Part shown: positions 6,422 through 11,848 of the stretch, one piece after another
Layout of the letters: every line of letters begins with the position of its first letter
Numbering within the stretch: position 1 is the first letter of the stretch
Source of the DNA: Paracoccaceae bacterium
Lineage (GTDB): Bacteria; Pseudomonadota; Alphaproteobacteria; Rhodobacterales; Rhodobacteraceae
NCBI GenBank assembly: GCA_018647275.1
Contig: JABGTH010000316.1
Location: forward strand, 1 to 11,848
Reading direction: 5' to 3'
DNA: 11,848 bases
Notes under the pieces: model-generated
Databases searched by the model: none
Told to the model about the DNA's origin: nothing
The model's input: the letters and a program-made list of their open reading frames with translations, nothing else
Program-made: the position numbers and the translations under genes

Positions 6422-7114
6422 TTAGACTTTGGCGATCTTGGGAACAGCCCAGCACAGCACTGCGGTCATTGCGATATAAGTGAGCATGATGGTCGGCACC
6501 GTCGTGTTGAAGGCAAGATTAAACACTGGAATGCCCAACAATTCCCGAAATGAAACCGTGGCAACCGACAGCAGGAAAAAGATGCCATAAGCGAAAACCC
6601 CGATGATCACTGCACGGTTTTTAGTGGTACGAACGACGCCCGCTTCCGTCTCGGCCCGGAAATAATAGGTTATAGCAGCGACAATAAAGACGGCTTCGAT
6701 GAATATCGCGAGATATGCGTTTTTAGCATAAAGCCCCAAACCTATCGCAACGGTGTTTGCCCCAAACAAGTGGTGACCGTGGCCCGAAAAGAAATCCAGT
6801 ACGATATGGCTAACGAACAAGGCCAGCGCCACTAGGCCAATCGTTGTACTTTTGAACAAGACCTTACCGATCAAAAACACCACGGCTGCCCAGATAAATT
6901 GTGGGATCAGGTGGTGACTGTACATCATAGATACGGTCATGTTGGCAATAGTTGCATCAAAGACGTCAATCGGTCCCGTCGGCTCTAGCCCAAGGTAATG
7001 AAAAATGAACCAGCAGATATCTTGGAATTGCGATACGGCCAGAAAAAACAACAACGTCCCTTTTGGAAACTTCTGATGCGCAATGAGGGCCGTTGCGTAG
7101 TGTCCAGCGATCAT
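6422..7114 (-). CDS. His/Asp-rich integral membrane protein, possibly YdjM/DUF457-like hydrolase
   Basis: A 230-residue protein with about six hydrophobic segments. Possible metal ligands occur at or near the membrane: GH (H5), H13, QFQD (D32), YSHH (H67, H68), SHIVLDFFSGHGHH (H103, D107, H112, H114, H115). The order H, D, HH, H-x3-D resembles YdjM/DUF457-type membrane-bound metal-dependent hydrolases, but the match is loose and I do not recognise a specific family. The start is supported by AAAGGA about eight bases before the ATG. It diverges from a TetR regulator across 128 bases, the usual layout of a regulator with its target. This pair looks more AT-rich than the flanking genes, which may indicate acquisition. 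It converges with rlmF; the 93 bases between them hold no clear terminator. Confidence 0.7.
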   Translation of the reverse strand: MIAGHYATALIAHQKFPKGTLLFFLAVSQFQDICWFIFHYLGLEPTGPIDVFDATIANMTVSMMYSHHLIPQFIWAAVVFLIGKVLFKSTTIGLVALALFVSHIVLDFFSGHGHHLFGANTVAIGLGLYAKNAYLAIFIEAVFIVAAITYYFRAETEAGVVRTTKNRAVIIGVFAYGIFFLLSVATVSFRELLGIPVFNLAFNTTVPTIMLTYIAMTAVLCWAVPKIAKV

Positions 7115-7150
7115 AATACATATCCTTTGACTGAATTATTTACAAAACAA

Positions 7151-7165
7151 CGCTCTAGTAGAGCG
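7151..7165. promoter_or_regulatory. Perfect palindrome, candidate TetR operator
   Basis: CGCTCTA-G-TAGAGCG is a perfect 15-bp palindrome in the gap between the divergent membrane-protein and TetR genes. It covers the -35 position relative to a TATAAT box at 7179-7184 (plus strand), so a bound repressor would block tetR transcription. Size and symmetry fit a TetR dimer site. Confidence 0.6.
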
Positions 7166-7178
7166 AGTGATGATTTGA

Positions 7179-7184
7179 TATAAT
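7179..7184 (+). promoter_or_regulatory. Consensus -10 box of the tetR promoter
   Basis: TATAAT at 7179-7184 is an exact -10 consensus lying 58 bases before the tetR start. The -35 region, 17 bases upstream, is poor and overlaps the palindrome at 7151-7165. Confidence 0.5.
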
Positions 7185-7242
7185 TTCGTAACTATCGGTA
7201 CAATATGAACTGGTCAATCTTTAAATACTCACAGGTACGAAT

Positions 7243-7851
7243 ATGCCAACATTAAAAACCACCCCTAAACGAGGGCGGCCCCAAACGTTGGATCGCGATG
7301 CCGTTTTGAAGATTGCTCTAACGAGTTATTGGACAGGAGGGCCGACGCGTGTAGCGATAAGTCACATCTGCAAAGAAGCAGATGTTTCCAAACCCAGTCT
7401 TTATCGTGAATTTGGCAGCGACGATGGTTTGAAGGCCGCGGTGCTAGATCTTTATAGCGAATTGGTACTTGGCCCATTCCACAACATTTTGACCAGTAAC
7501 GAAGGGTTTGCCCAGCAGATCGAGGCACTTATTGCGTTTACTGTGCAGGACCGCAAATCACTGGGGATACCGAGTGGATGCTTGCAAGTAGCAATGCGTG
7601 CCCATCGGGAAGACCTTGGCAAGGTCACAGGCAACAAAGTTGATATGCTTCGTTCCCAAACACTTCGGAACTACGAAGCGTGGATCGAACGAGCAAAATC
7701 GCGTGGCGAGTTCAAAGCTGAGATTCCGACCCAAGCGGCAGCGCTTTTTTGCGATGCGCAAAACGGTGGCGCTATGCGGATGCAAAGAGAAGGTATCCCT
7801 AATGAGATTATTAAACAGACTTTAACGCACGCTTTTTCTACCTTTGCTTAA
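7243..7851 (+). CDS. TetR/AcrR family transcriptional regulator
   Basis: A 202-residue repressor-type protein. A basic N-terminal arm (KRGRPQTLDRD) leads into the TetR helix-turn-helix: GPTRVAISHICKEADVSKPSLYREFGSDDGL (about 33-63). The ligand domain contains GIPSGCLQVAMR, similar to the GCL motif of AcrR-type regulators with redox- or electrophile-sensing relatives; whether that Cys senses anything here is unknown. The ATG is preceded by a weak AGG about seven bases upstream. It is divergent from the His/Asp-rich membrane protein and probably controls it and itself through the palindrome at 7151-7165. GGTACAATATG (7197-7207) and GGTACGAATATG (7234-7245, overlapping the start codon) form a near-repeat that could be a second site. 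Confidence 0.9.
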   Translation: MPTLKTTPKRGRPQTLDRDAVLKIALTSYWTGGPTRVAISHICKEADVSKPSLYREFGSDDGLKAAVLDLYSELVLGPFHNILTSNEGFAQQIEALIAFTVQDRKSLGIPSGCLQVAMRAHREDLGKVTGNKVDMLRSQTLRNYEAWIERAKSRGEFKAEIPTQAAALFCDAQNGGAMRMQREGIPNEIIKQTLTHAFSTFA

Positions 7852-7947
7852 TGCGCTGAAACCACTTTTGGCACCGTGTCCGCGAGCGACGGCTTAGGCC
7901 CACAAACCCACCATTGCCTATTCCCCATCACATGCTACCTCTTTCAC

Positions 7948-8301
7948 ATGATAGATATAATCAACACCCTTTGCGCCCTACTCACCATCGGCTTTGGTCT
8001 GTTCGGATTTGTGGCCCCGCGCTACACCGCCTCTGCCCTTGATCTGGAGCCAACCAAATCCACGATGGGCTTAAGCGAGATGCGCGCCTCTGTTGGTGGA
8101 TTGTTTGTTGTGGCAGGATTGGCCGCCCTTTGGCTGGATGACCCCGTCGCCTACTCCGTGATCGGCTTTGCTTTTGTTGGTGCCGCAACGGGTCGGGTTT
8201 TGTCGCTGATCCTAGACAAACCACCTGTTATCAAAGTCCTGATTTTTGGTGGGATCGAAGCGGCCCTTGCGGCTGCGTTTTTGATCCTCAATTTGGGGTG
8301 A
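7948..8301 (+). CDS. DUF4345 domain-containing membrane protein
   Basis: A 117-residue hydrophobic protein with about four membrane segments. The pattern of a first hydrophobic segment, a FVAPRYTASAL loop, then SEMRASVGGLFVVAGLAAL matches DUF4345, a family of small inner-membrane proteins of unknown function. I chose ATG at 7948 because the hydrophobic segment begins directly after it; an upstream in-frame GTG at 7876 would add 24 unlikely residues. Neither start has a convincing ribosome binding site. It follows the TetR gene by 96 bases on the same strand, so read-through is possible. Nothing in the neighbours points to a function. Confidence 0.75.
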   Translation: MIDIINTLCALLTIGFGLFGFVAPRYTASALDLEPTKSTMGLSEMRASVGGLFVVAGLAALWLDDPVAYSVIGFAFVGAATGRVLSLILDKPPVIKVLIFGGIEAALAAAFLILNLG

Positions 8302-8330
8302 AGCTGCGTTCGGTGGGTTAAGCAATTGGT

Positions 8331-8348
8331 GGTGCAGATATATGCACC
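8331..8348. other. Stem-loop after the DUF4345 gene
   Basis: GGTGCA (8331-8336) and TGCACC (8343-8348) form a 6-bp stem with a 6-base loop. CACCGACGC (8345-8353) could alternatively pair with GCGTTCGGTG (8306-8315, one bulge). No T tract follows, so a terminator role is uncertain. The rest of the gap 8302-8485 is AT-rich and shows no gene. Confidence 0.3.
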
Positions 8349-8485
8349 GACGCAAAACATATATAATACCGACACAATATCGACGTTAAATTCACATCAA
8401 TTACCGCCCGTTGATAATTGATAATATTTGACTTTCACCAAAATTCTTCGAAAACACGAAAAATCACCCCCAAACACCTTACCCC

Positions 8486-8514
8486 TTGAGATTTCTGTGC
8501 AGCCCCCCTACATA
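8486..8514 (+). promoter_or_regulatory. Likely promoter of the tmRNA gene
   Basis: TTGAGA (8486-8491) and TACATA (8509-8514) are separated by 17 bases. Transcription would start near 8521, where the GTCC-TTCG-GGAC hairpin of the tmRNA gene begins. The position relative to the RNA, more than the motif quality, supports this. Confidence 0.5.
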
Positions 8515-8520
8515 TAACTT

Positions 8521-8827
8521 GTCCTTCGGGACTATGGAAATAAACGCGCTTGTAATAAACGGATTGGACCCGGGGGCGGTACCCGGCGACTCCACCAAAC
8601 ATCCTTTATTTGGGGATCATGGGGTCGAAATAGGATCGACAAACGTCTAAAGAGGTTAGCTTTTTCTCGGCTGGGTGCCACCGTATCGGCCCAAAATGTA
8701 CAATTGCAAATAACAATCGTGCTCCAATGGCGATGGCTGCGTAAGCAACCGGATCTATTGAAACTTAAGTCCTTACGTTTAGCGACCTAAGGCGGGGTTC
8801 GCAGGTACCTGGCAACAGAAACCTGCA
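8521..8827 (+). ncRNA. ssrA: Circularly permuted two-piece tmRNA (alphaproteobacterial type)
   Basis: tmRNA rescues stalled ribosomes and adds a degradation tag. The gene is permuted: the acceptor piece comes first and ends in CCACCA (8592-8597); the coding piece starts at GGGGTCG (8621). GGGGTCG pairs with CGACTCC (8588-8594) to form a 7-bp acceptor stem with the G3-U70 pair expected for alanine charging. The T arm is CCGGG/CCCGG with a 7-base loop, as I recall for alphaproteobacterial tmRNAs. The linker removed between pieces is only 23 bases (8598-8620). A UUCG hairpin (8521-8532) opens the gene. The tag frame is at 8706-8744. CCTTA/TAAGG and GCAGGT/ACCTGC hairpins lie near the 3' end, which is approximate. 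CTGCA/TGCAG (8823-8843) followed by TTTT may be a weak terminator. Confidence 0.93.
8706..8744 (+). other. tmRNA proteolysis-tag reading frame
   Basis: From the resume codon GCA to TAA this reads ANNNRAPMAMAA. With the alanine from the charged tmRNA the added tag is A-ANNNRAPMAMAA. It ends in two alanines, as ClpXP-recognised tags do, and resembles other alphaproteobacterial tags with the RAP core. Confidence 0.92.
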
Positions 8828-8887
8828 CTTACTCCCCCTGCAGTTTTCAATTGACCCTTCCGCATTTGGCTGATTATTTGTGCCTAT

Positions 8888-8909
8888 GGGGTTTATCTGC
8901 GAACACCCC
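8888..8909. promoter_or_regulatory. Inverted repeat upstream of chrB
   Basis: GGGGT (8888-8892) and ACCCC (8905-8909) are inverted repeats, 53 bases before the chosen chrB start. They could be a control site of the chromate operon or a chance hairpin. The rest of the gap after the tmRNA shows nothing I recognise. Confidence 0.25.
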
Positions 8910-8961
8910 GTGAGGCGTTAGCCAAAGGTTCGCATGTCTCCACTTGAATAGGACACATGCT

Positions 8962-9777
8962 TTGGCCGCTCCGAATGAAATTACCATACAACAATTGCTG
9001 CGCCTCATTGGCACCCCCAACTGCCCGCAGATTGTTGATATCTCGATTGACCCCGATTTTGCTGACGACCCACATCAAATTCCTGGTGCTTTTCGCCATC
9101 TCCACGGTGATTTACCCGGTTTGTTTACCCGCCTGAACGGGCAACCTTCGAGCATCATTTGCCAGAAAGGGATCAAGCTAAGCCAAGGTATGGCAGCCCA
9201 ATTGCGCAGCGCAGGATTGCGGTCTGAATACCTGTCTGGCGGCAACTATGGCTGGCGCAATCGGACCCAAGCGCCCCGTATCCTATCAGCCATTTTGCCG
9301 CCAATGGACCAAGGCCATTCGATCTGGGTTACACGCTACCAGCCCAAGATTGATCGCATCGCCTGTCCTTGGCTGATCCGCCGTTTCGTCGACAAATACG
9401 CACGTTTTCTATTCGTCTCACCTGCTGAAGTCATCGGTGTATCAGAACGTTACAATGCAATCCCGTTTAACATTGAGGACACTTTTTGGTGCTACCCCGG
9501 CGACACCTGTACCTTCGATACAATGTTAGACGAATTTGGATTGCGCCCCCCTGCCCTTGATCGCCTATCAACAGTCGTTCGTGCCGCAGACACCGACAAC
9601 CATGACCTTGCGCCAGAGGCTGCAGGTCTGTTGGCATTGTCAGTGGGCTTATCACGCCAATACCGTGACGATCTGGAACCACTTAAGGCAGGCATGCATC
9701 TGTATGATGCCCTATATCGGTGGGCGCGAGATGGGACCGAAGAACGCCACGCTTGGCCAACAGGAAAACCATCATGA
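8962..9777 (+). CDS. chrB: Chromate resistance protein ChrB with N-terminal rhodanese-like domain
   Basis: A 271-residue protein. The N-terminal rhodanese-like domain (about 5-105) carries VDISIDPDF and IICQKGIKLSQG with a candidate active Cys at 67. The C-terminal ChrB domain (about 120-265) carries WVTRYQPKIDRIACPWLIRRF, CTFDTMLDEFGL, VVRAADTDNHDLAPEAAGL and YDALYRWARD. ChrB proteins accompany the ChrA exporter and some act as chromate-responsive regulators; this form lacks an obvious DNA-binding domain. No in-frame ATG exists near the start. I chose TTG at 8962 because AGGA (8950-8953) lies eight bases before it and homologues begin at this point; TTG at 8944 is the alternative. An out-of-frame ATG lies at 8957. 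The stop overlaps the chrA start as ATGA. Confidence 0.88.
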   Translation: MAAPNEITIQQLLRLIGTPNCPQIVDISIDPDFADDPHQIPGAFRHLHGDLPGLFTRLNGQPSSIICQKGIKLSQGMAAQLRSAGLRSEYLSGGNYGWRNRTQAPRILSAILPPMDQGHSIWVTRYQPKIDRIACPWLIRRFVDKYARFLFVSPAEVIGVSERYNAIPFNIEDTFWCYPGDTCTFDTMLDEFGLRPPALDRLSTVVRAADTDNHDLAPEAAGLLALSVGLSRQYRDDLEPLKAGMHLYDALYRWARDGTEERHAWPTGKPS

Positions 9778-11015
9778 GCACGCAAACCTTACCAGATATG
9801 TTGCGTGCCTTTGGGCGCATTGGATTGCTGTCTTTTGGCGGTCCGGCAGCCCAAATCGCAATCATGCATGAAGAATTGATCGAGCGCCGCCGTTGGCTGA
9901 CCGAGGATCAGTTCCTACGCGCCCTATCACTGTGCATGTTGTTGCCCGGACCTGAAGCAATGCAATTGGCGACCTATGCGGGCTGGCGCATTCGCGGTGT
10001 AGTTGGTGGGCTACTCGCAGGCCTACTGTTCGTGGTGCCCGGCGCATTGGTCATCTTTGCACTGGCCTTCGCTTATACCTCTTTTGGCCAAGTGCCCCTT
10101 GTGCAAGCCGCGTTTGTGGGCATCAAGGCTGCGGTAATTATCGTAGTGCTACAAGCACTTCTAAGACTTGGGAACAAAGCCTTAGAGACCAAGTCTGCTT
10201 GGGTCTTAGCAGGATTGGCATTTGTCGCCTTGTTTGCGTTCGGGTTACCTTTCCCTCTGATCATCGCTGTTGCTGCTATTTATGGGTACGCCACAAGCAA
10301 AGCCTACAGCGCAACAACCGCCCCCGTCCACATCCCTGCAGGTCAGACGCTGCGCACCGTTTTGATCTGGTCTGCACTATGGGCCGCCCCGATGCTCATG
10401 CTTTGGCTGTTGCAGGCTGACTTCCTAATCCAATTAGGACTGTTCTTTTCTAAACTGGCAGTGGTCACCTTTGGCGGTGCCTATGCTGTGTTGGCATACA
10501 TGAGCCAAACCGTCGTCCAAGATTACGGCTGGGTGACATCAGGCCAAATGATCGACGCGCTCGGATTGGCCGAGACCACACCGGGGCCATTGATCTTAGT
10601 CACAGAATTTGTCGCGATCCTTGCGGGGGCAGCAAATGGCGGCATTGGCCTTGCGATAGCGGCTAGTGTACTGGCACTTTGGGTTACGTTCACCCCCTGT
10701 TTCTTGTGGATTTTCGCAGCCGGCCCCTACATCGAAACCCTGACATCACGCCCAAGATTGTCAGCGGCTCTTAACGCCATTACCGCCGCTGTTGTTGGTG
10801 TTATCCTGAACCTTTCAATCTGGTTTGCCTTGCATGTTATATTTGATCAGGTGAACAATTGGGGTGCAATGCCCTTGCCCGCGTTTTCCTCTATCAACGG
10901 CATCGCGACAATCTTAACTATAGGTGCAGCAATCTTGATGTTGTACTTCAAACTCGGACTTGTGACCACGATGGGCGTGATGGCGCTAGCTGGTATGGGA
11001 CTATCTGTCTTGTAG
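9774..11015 (+). CDS. chrA: Chromate efflux transporter ChrA
   Basis: A 413-residue inner-membrane protein of the CHR family, which exports chromate from the cytoplasm. It has the two-domain architecture of long-chain ChrA. The N-half carries FGGPAAQIAIMHEELI (21-36) and LLPGPEAMQLATYAG (56-70). The C-half repeats the pattern with FGGAYAVLAYM (233-243), GWVTSGQMIDALGLAETTPGPL (252-273) and a further hydrophobic series to the end. About ten or more membrane segments are visible. The ATG at 9774 overlaps the chrB stop (ATGA) and has AGGA eight to ten bases upstream, so translation is coupled to chrB. The frame is open upstream, but that part is within chrB. Sulfate or other oxyanion transport by CHR homologues is possible, but linkage to chrB favours chromate. 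Confidence 0.94.
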   Translation: MSTQTLPDMLRAFGRIGLLSFGGPAAQIAIMHEELIERRRWLTEDQFLRALSLCMLLPGPEAMQLATYAGWRIRGVVGGLLAGLLFVVPGALVIFALAFAYTSFGQVPLVQAAFVGIKAAVIIVVLQALLRLGNKALETKSAWVLAGLAFVALFAFGLPFPLIIAVAAIYGYATSKAYSATTAPVHIPAGQTLRTVLIWSALWAAPMLMLWLLQADFLIQLGLFFSKLAVVTFGGAYAVLAYMSQTVVQDYGWVTSGQMIDALGLAETTPGPLILVTEFVAILAGAANGGIGLAIAASVLALWVTFTPCFLWIFAAGPYIETLTSRPRLSAALNAITAAVVGVILNLSIWFALHVIFDQVNNWGAMPLPAFSSINGIATILTIGAAILMLYFKLGLVTTMGVMALAGMGLSVL

Positions 11016-11035
11016 ATCGAGGCCAATTTGCGCTG

Positions 11036-11062
11036 CCCTCTTTTCACCGCCGCGAAAAAGGG
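11036..11062. other. Stem-loop between chrA and sspB
   Basis: The arms 11036-11045 and 11054-11062 form nine base pairs with one bulged C and an 8-base loop. It lies 20 bases after the chrA stop and 34 before the sspB start. No T tract follows in the plus direction. It may separate the chr operon from sspB or protect an mRNA end. Confidence 0.35.
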
Positions 11063-11096
11063 TATGGTTGTCGCAATTGAGACAAGGGGATCCGCC

Positions 11097-11609
11097 ATGA
11101 GCGACACCATCGACTACGGCAATCTGATGCACGACGCGATGCGCAGCCTTATCAAACGCGTTCTAACGGACGTGCAGGCCAATGGTCTCCCCGGCTCTCA
11201 CCACTTCTTCATTACGTTTTGCACCACACATCCAGATGCCGAATTGGCAGATTGGCTGTCTGATCGTTACCCTGAGGAAATGACCGTTGTGATGCAGCAC
11301 TGGTATGACCGCCTTGAAGTTGGCGAGGATGGTTTTGGTATCCGCTTGAACTTTGGCGATGCGCCAGAACCGTTGTTTGTTCCATATGCCTCTATCAAAA
11401 CTTTCGTTGATCCATCCGTTGAATTTGGACTGCGCTTTGAATCTGCTGAAGATGACGAGGACTTTGACGGCGAAGCCGACGAAGAGCTAGGCGAAAACGA
11501 ACCGGTTCAAATGCCAGAACCAAAACCATTTATCGTAGCAGAATCTGCCCCAGATGATGAGCCCGCAAAACCAGCAGAAGTCGTATCTTTGGACAGCTTC
11601 CGCAAATAG
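11097..11609 (+). CDS. sspB: ClpXP adaptor protein SspB, alphaproteobacterial type
   Basis: A 170-residue cytoplasmic adaptor that delivers ssrA-tagged and some other substrates to the ClpXP protease. The folded domain (1 to about 115) shows the alpha-type signature: IDYGNLMHDAMR, LPGSHHFFITF, ADWLSDRYPEEMTVVMQHWY, LNFGDAPEPLFVPYASI and FVDPSVEFGLRF. An acidic, Pro-rich linker (about 116-160) follows. The C-terminal tail EVVSLDSFRK (161-170) is the expected ClpX-docking segment. The ATG at 11097 is preceded by a GGGGA-type ribosome binding site and matches the family start. fumC follows after 83 bases, an order I recall from Rhodobacterales. The ssrA gene itself lies about 2.3 kb upstream, separated by chrBA. 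Confidence 0.93.
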   Translation: MSDTIDYGNLMHDAMRSLIKRVLTDVQANGLPGSHHFFITFCTTHPDAELADWLSDRYPEEMTVVMQHWYDRLEVGEDGFGIRLNFGDAPEPLFVPYASIKTFVDPSVEFGLRFESAEDDEDFDGEADEELGENEPVQMPEPKPFIVAESAPDDEPAKPAEVVSLDSFRK

Positions 11610-11615
11610 AGCATG

Positions 11616-11666
11616 TTAGCGCACTGAGACCAATTGCCTGTTAAGGTTTGTAGCGCTAAACGCTAC
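11616..11666 (+). promoter_or_regulatory. Alternative hairpins in the sspB-fumC gap
   Basis: GTAGCG (11650-11655) and CGCTAC (11661-11666) form a 6-bp hairpin with a 5-base loop. GCGCTAA (11653-11659) can instead pair with TTAGCGC (11616-11622). The two pairings exclude each other. No T tract follows, and the fumC ribosome binding site (11681-11685) lies outside both. Confidence 0.3.
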
Positions 11667-11692
11667 GCAACGTATTCGCTAGGAGCGCCCAG

Positions 11693-11848
11693 ATGACAAA
11701 CACCCGTACAGAAACCGATAGCTTTGGCCCATTAGAAGTCCCTTCGGACAAGTATTGGGGTGCGCAAACACAGCGCTCTATTATTAACTTTCCAATCGGT
11801 TGGGAAAAACAACCCATCGCTATCGTCCGCGCCCTTGGCGTAATCAAG
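11693..11848 (+). CDS. fumC: Class II fumarate hydratase, N-terminal part (runs off the right edge)
   Basis: The first 52 residues are seen: TRTETDSFGPLEVPSDKYWG, then AQTQRSIINFPIG and KQPIAIVRALGVIK. These are diagnostic for the iron-independent class II fumarase, which interconverts fumarate and malate in the TCA cycle. The related aspartase and argininosuccinate lyase families differ in this stretch. AGGAG (11681-11685) lies seven bases before the ATG. The gene follows sspB on the same strand by 83 bases. The catalytic region lies outside the window. Confidence 0.93.
   Translation, partial: MTNTRTETDSFGPLEVPSDKYWGAQTQRSIINFPIGWEKQPIAIVRALGVIK

Noticed and set aside
8338..8480. AT-rich stretch before the tmRNA as a possible origin or small gene
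   Set aside because: No repeated boxes, no open frame and no ribosome binding site could be supported.
8957..9080. Out-of-frame ATG start upstream of chrB as a separate small gene
   Set aside because: The frame gives no recognisable protein, and the rhodanese domain is in the other frame from the same point.
1..11848. CRISPR arrays, insertion sequences, prophage or tRNA genes
   Set aside because: No regular repeat-spacer pattern, transposase, integrase or cloverleaf was seen apart from the tRNA-like part of the tmRNA.

Overview
The window looks like chromosome of a marine alphaproteobacterium of the Rhodobacterales (Roseobacter group) with moderate GC. The evidence is a DmdA-type DMSP demethylase followed by AcuI, an alphaproteobacterial SspB beside fumC, and a circularly permuted two-piece tmRNA encoding the tag ANNNRAPMAMAA. 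All assignments come from reading motifs and recalled homologues; no database was searched.

Region 1 (1-4536, minus strand) holds, in transcription order, a DUF2182 membrane protein, a DUF1326 cysteine-motif protein, dmdA, acuI and a HIT-family hydrolase. A fragment resembling the middle of a BCCT (betaine/DMSP-type) transporter follows and runs off the left edge. DmdA removes a methyl group from DMSP and AcuI removes the reactive acryloyl-CoA. The DUF2182/DUF1326 pair is uncharacterised; its Met-rich and CxC motifs suggest metal handling. A clear terminator (245-278) ends the HIT transcript, and a 13-bp hairpin (734-763) buries the HIT ribosome binding site.

Region 2 (4537-6328, plus strand): a GntR/FCD regulator diverges from DUF2182 across 48 bp that are filled by three copies of TTAAATnnnnGACA. 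It is followed by rlmF, the 23S rRNA m6A1618 methyltransferase.

Region 3 (6422-8301): a His/Asp-rich membrane protein (minus) and a divergent TetR regulator (plus) share an intergenic region with a perfect 15-bp palindrome near a TATAAT box. A small DUF4345 membrane protein follows.

Region 4 (8302-11848, plus strand): a tmRNA promoter and the permuted ssrA gene, then a chromate-resistance pair (chrB with a rhodanese domain, and chrA, overlapping by ATGA), then sspB and the start of fumC. The tmRNA and the ClpXP adaptor SspB act on the same substrates and are separated here only by the chrBA module.
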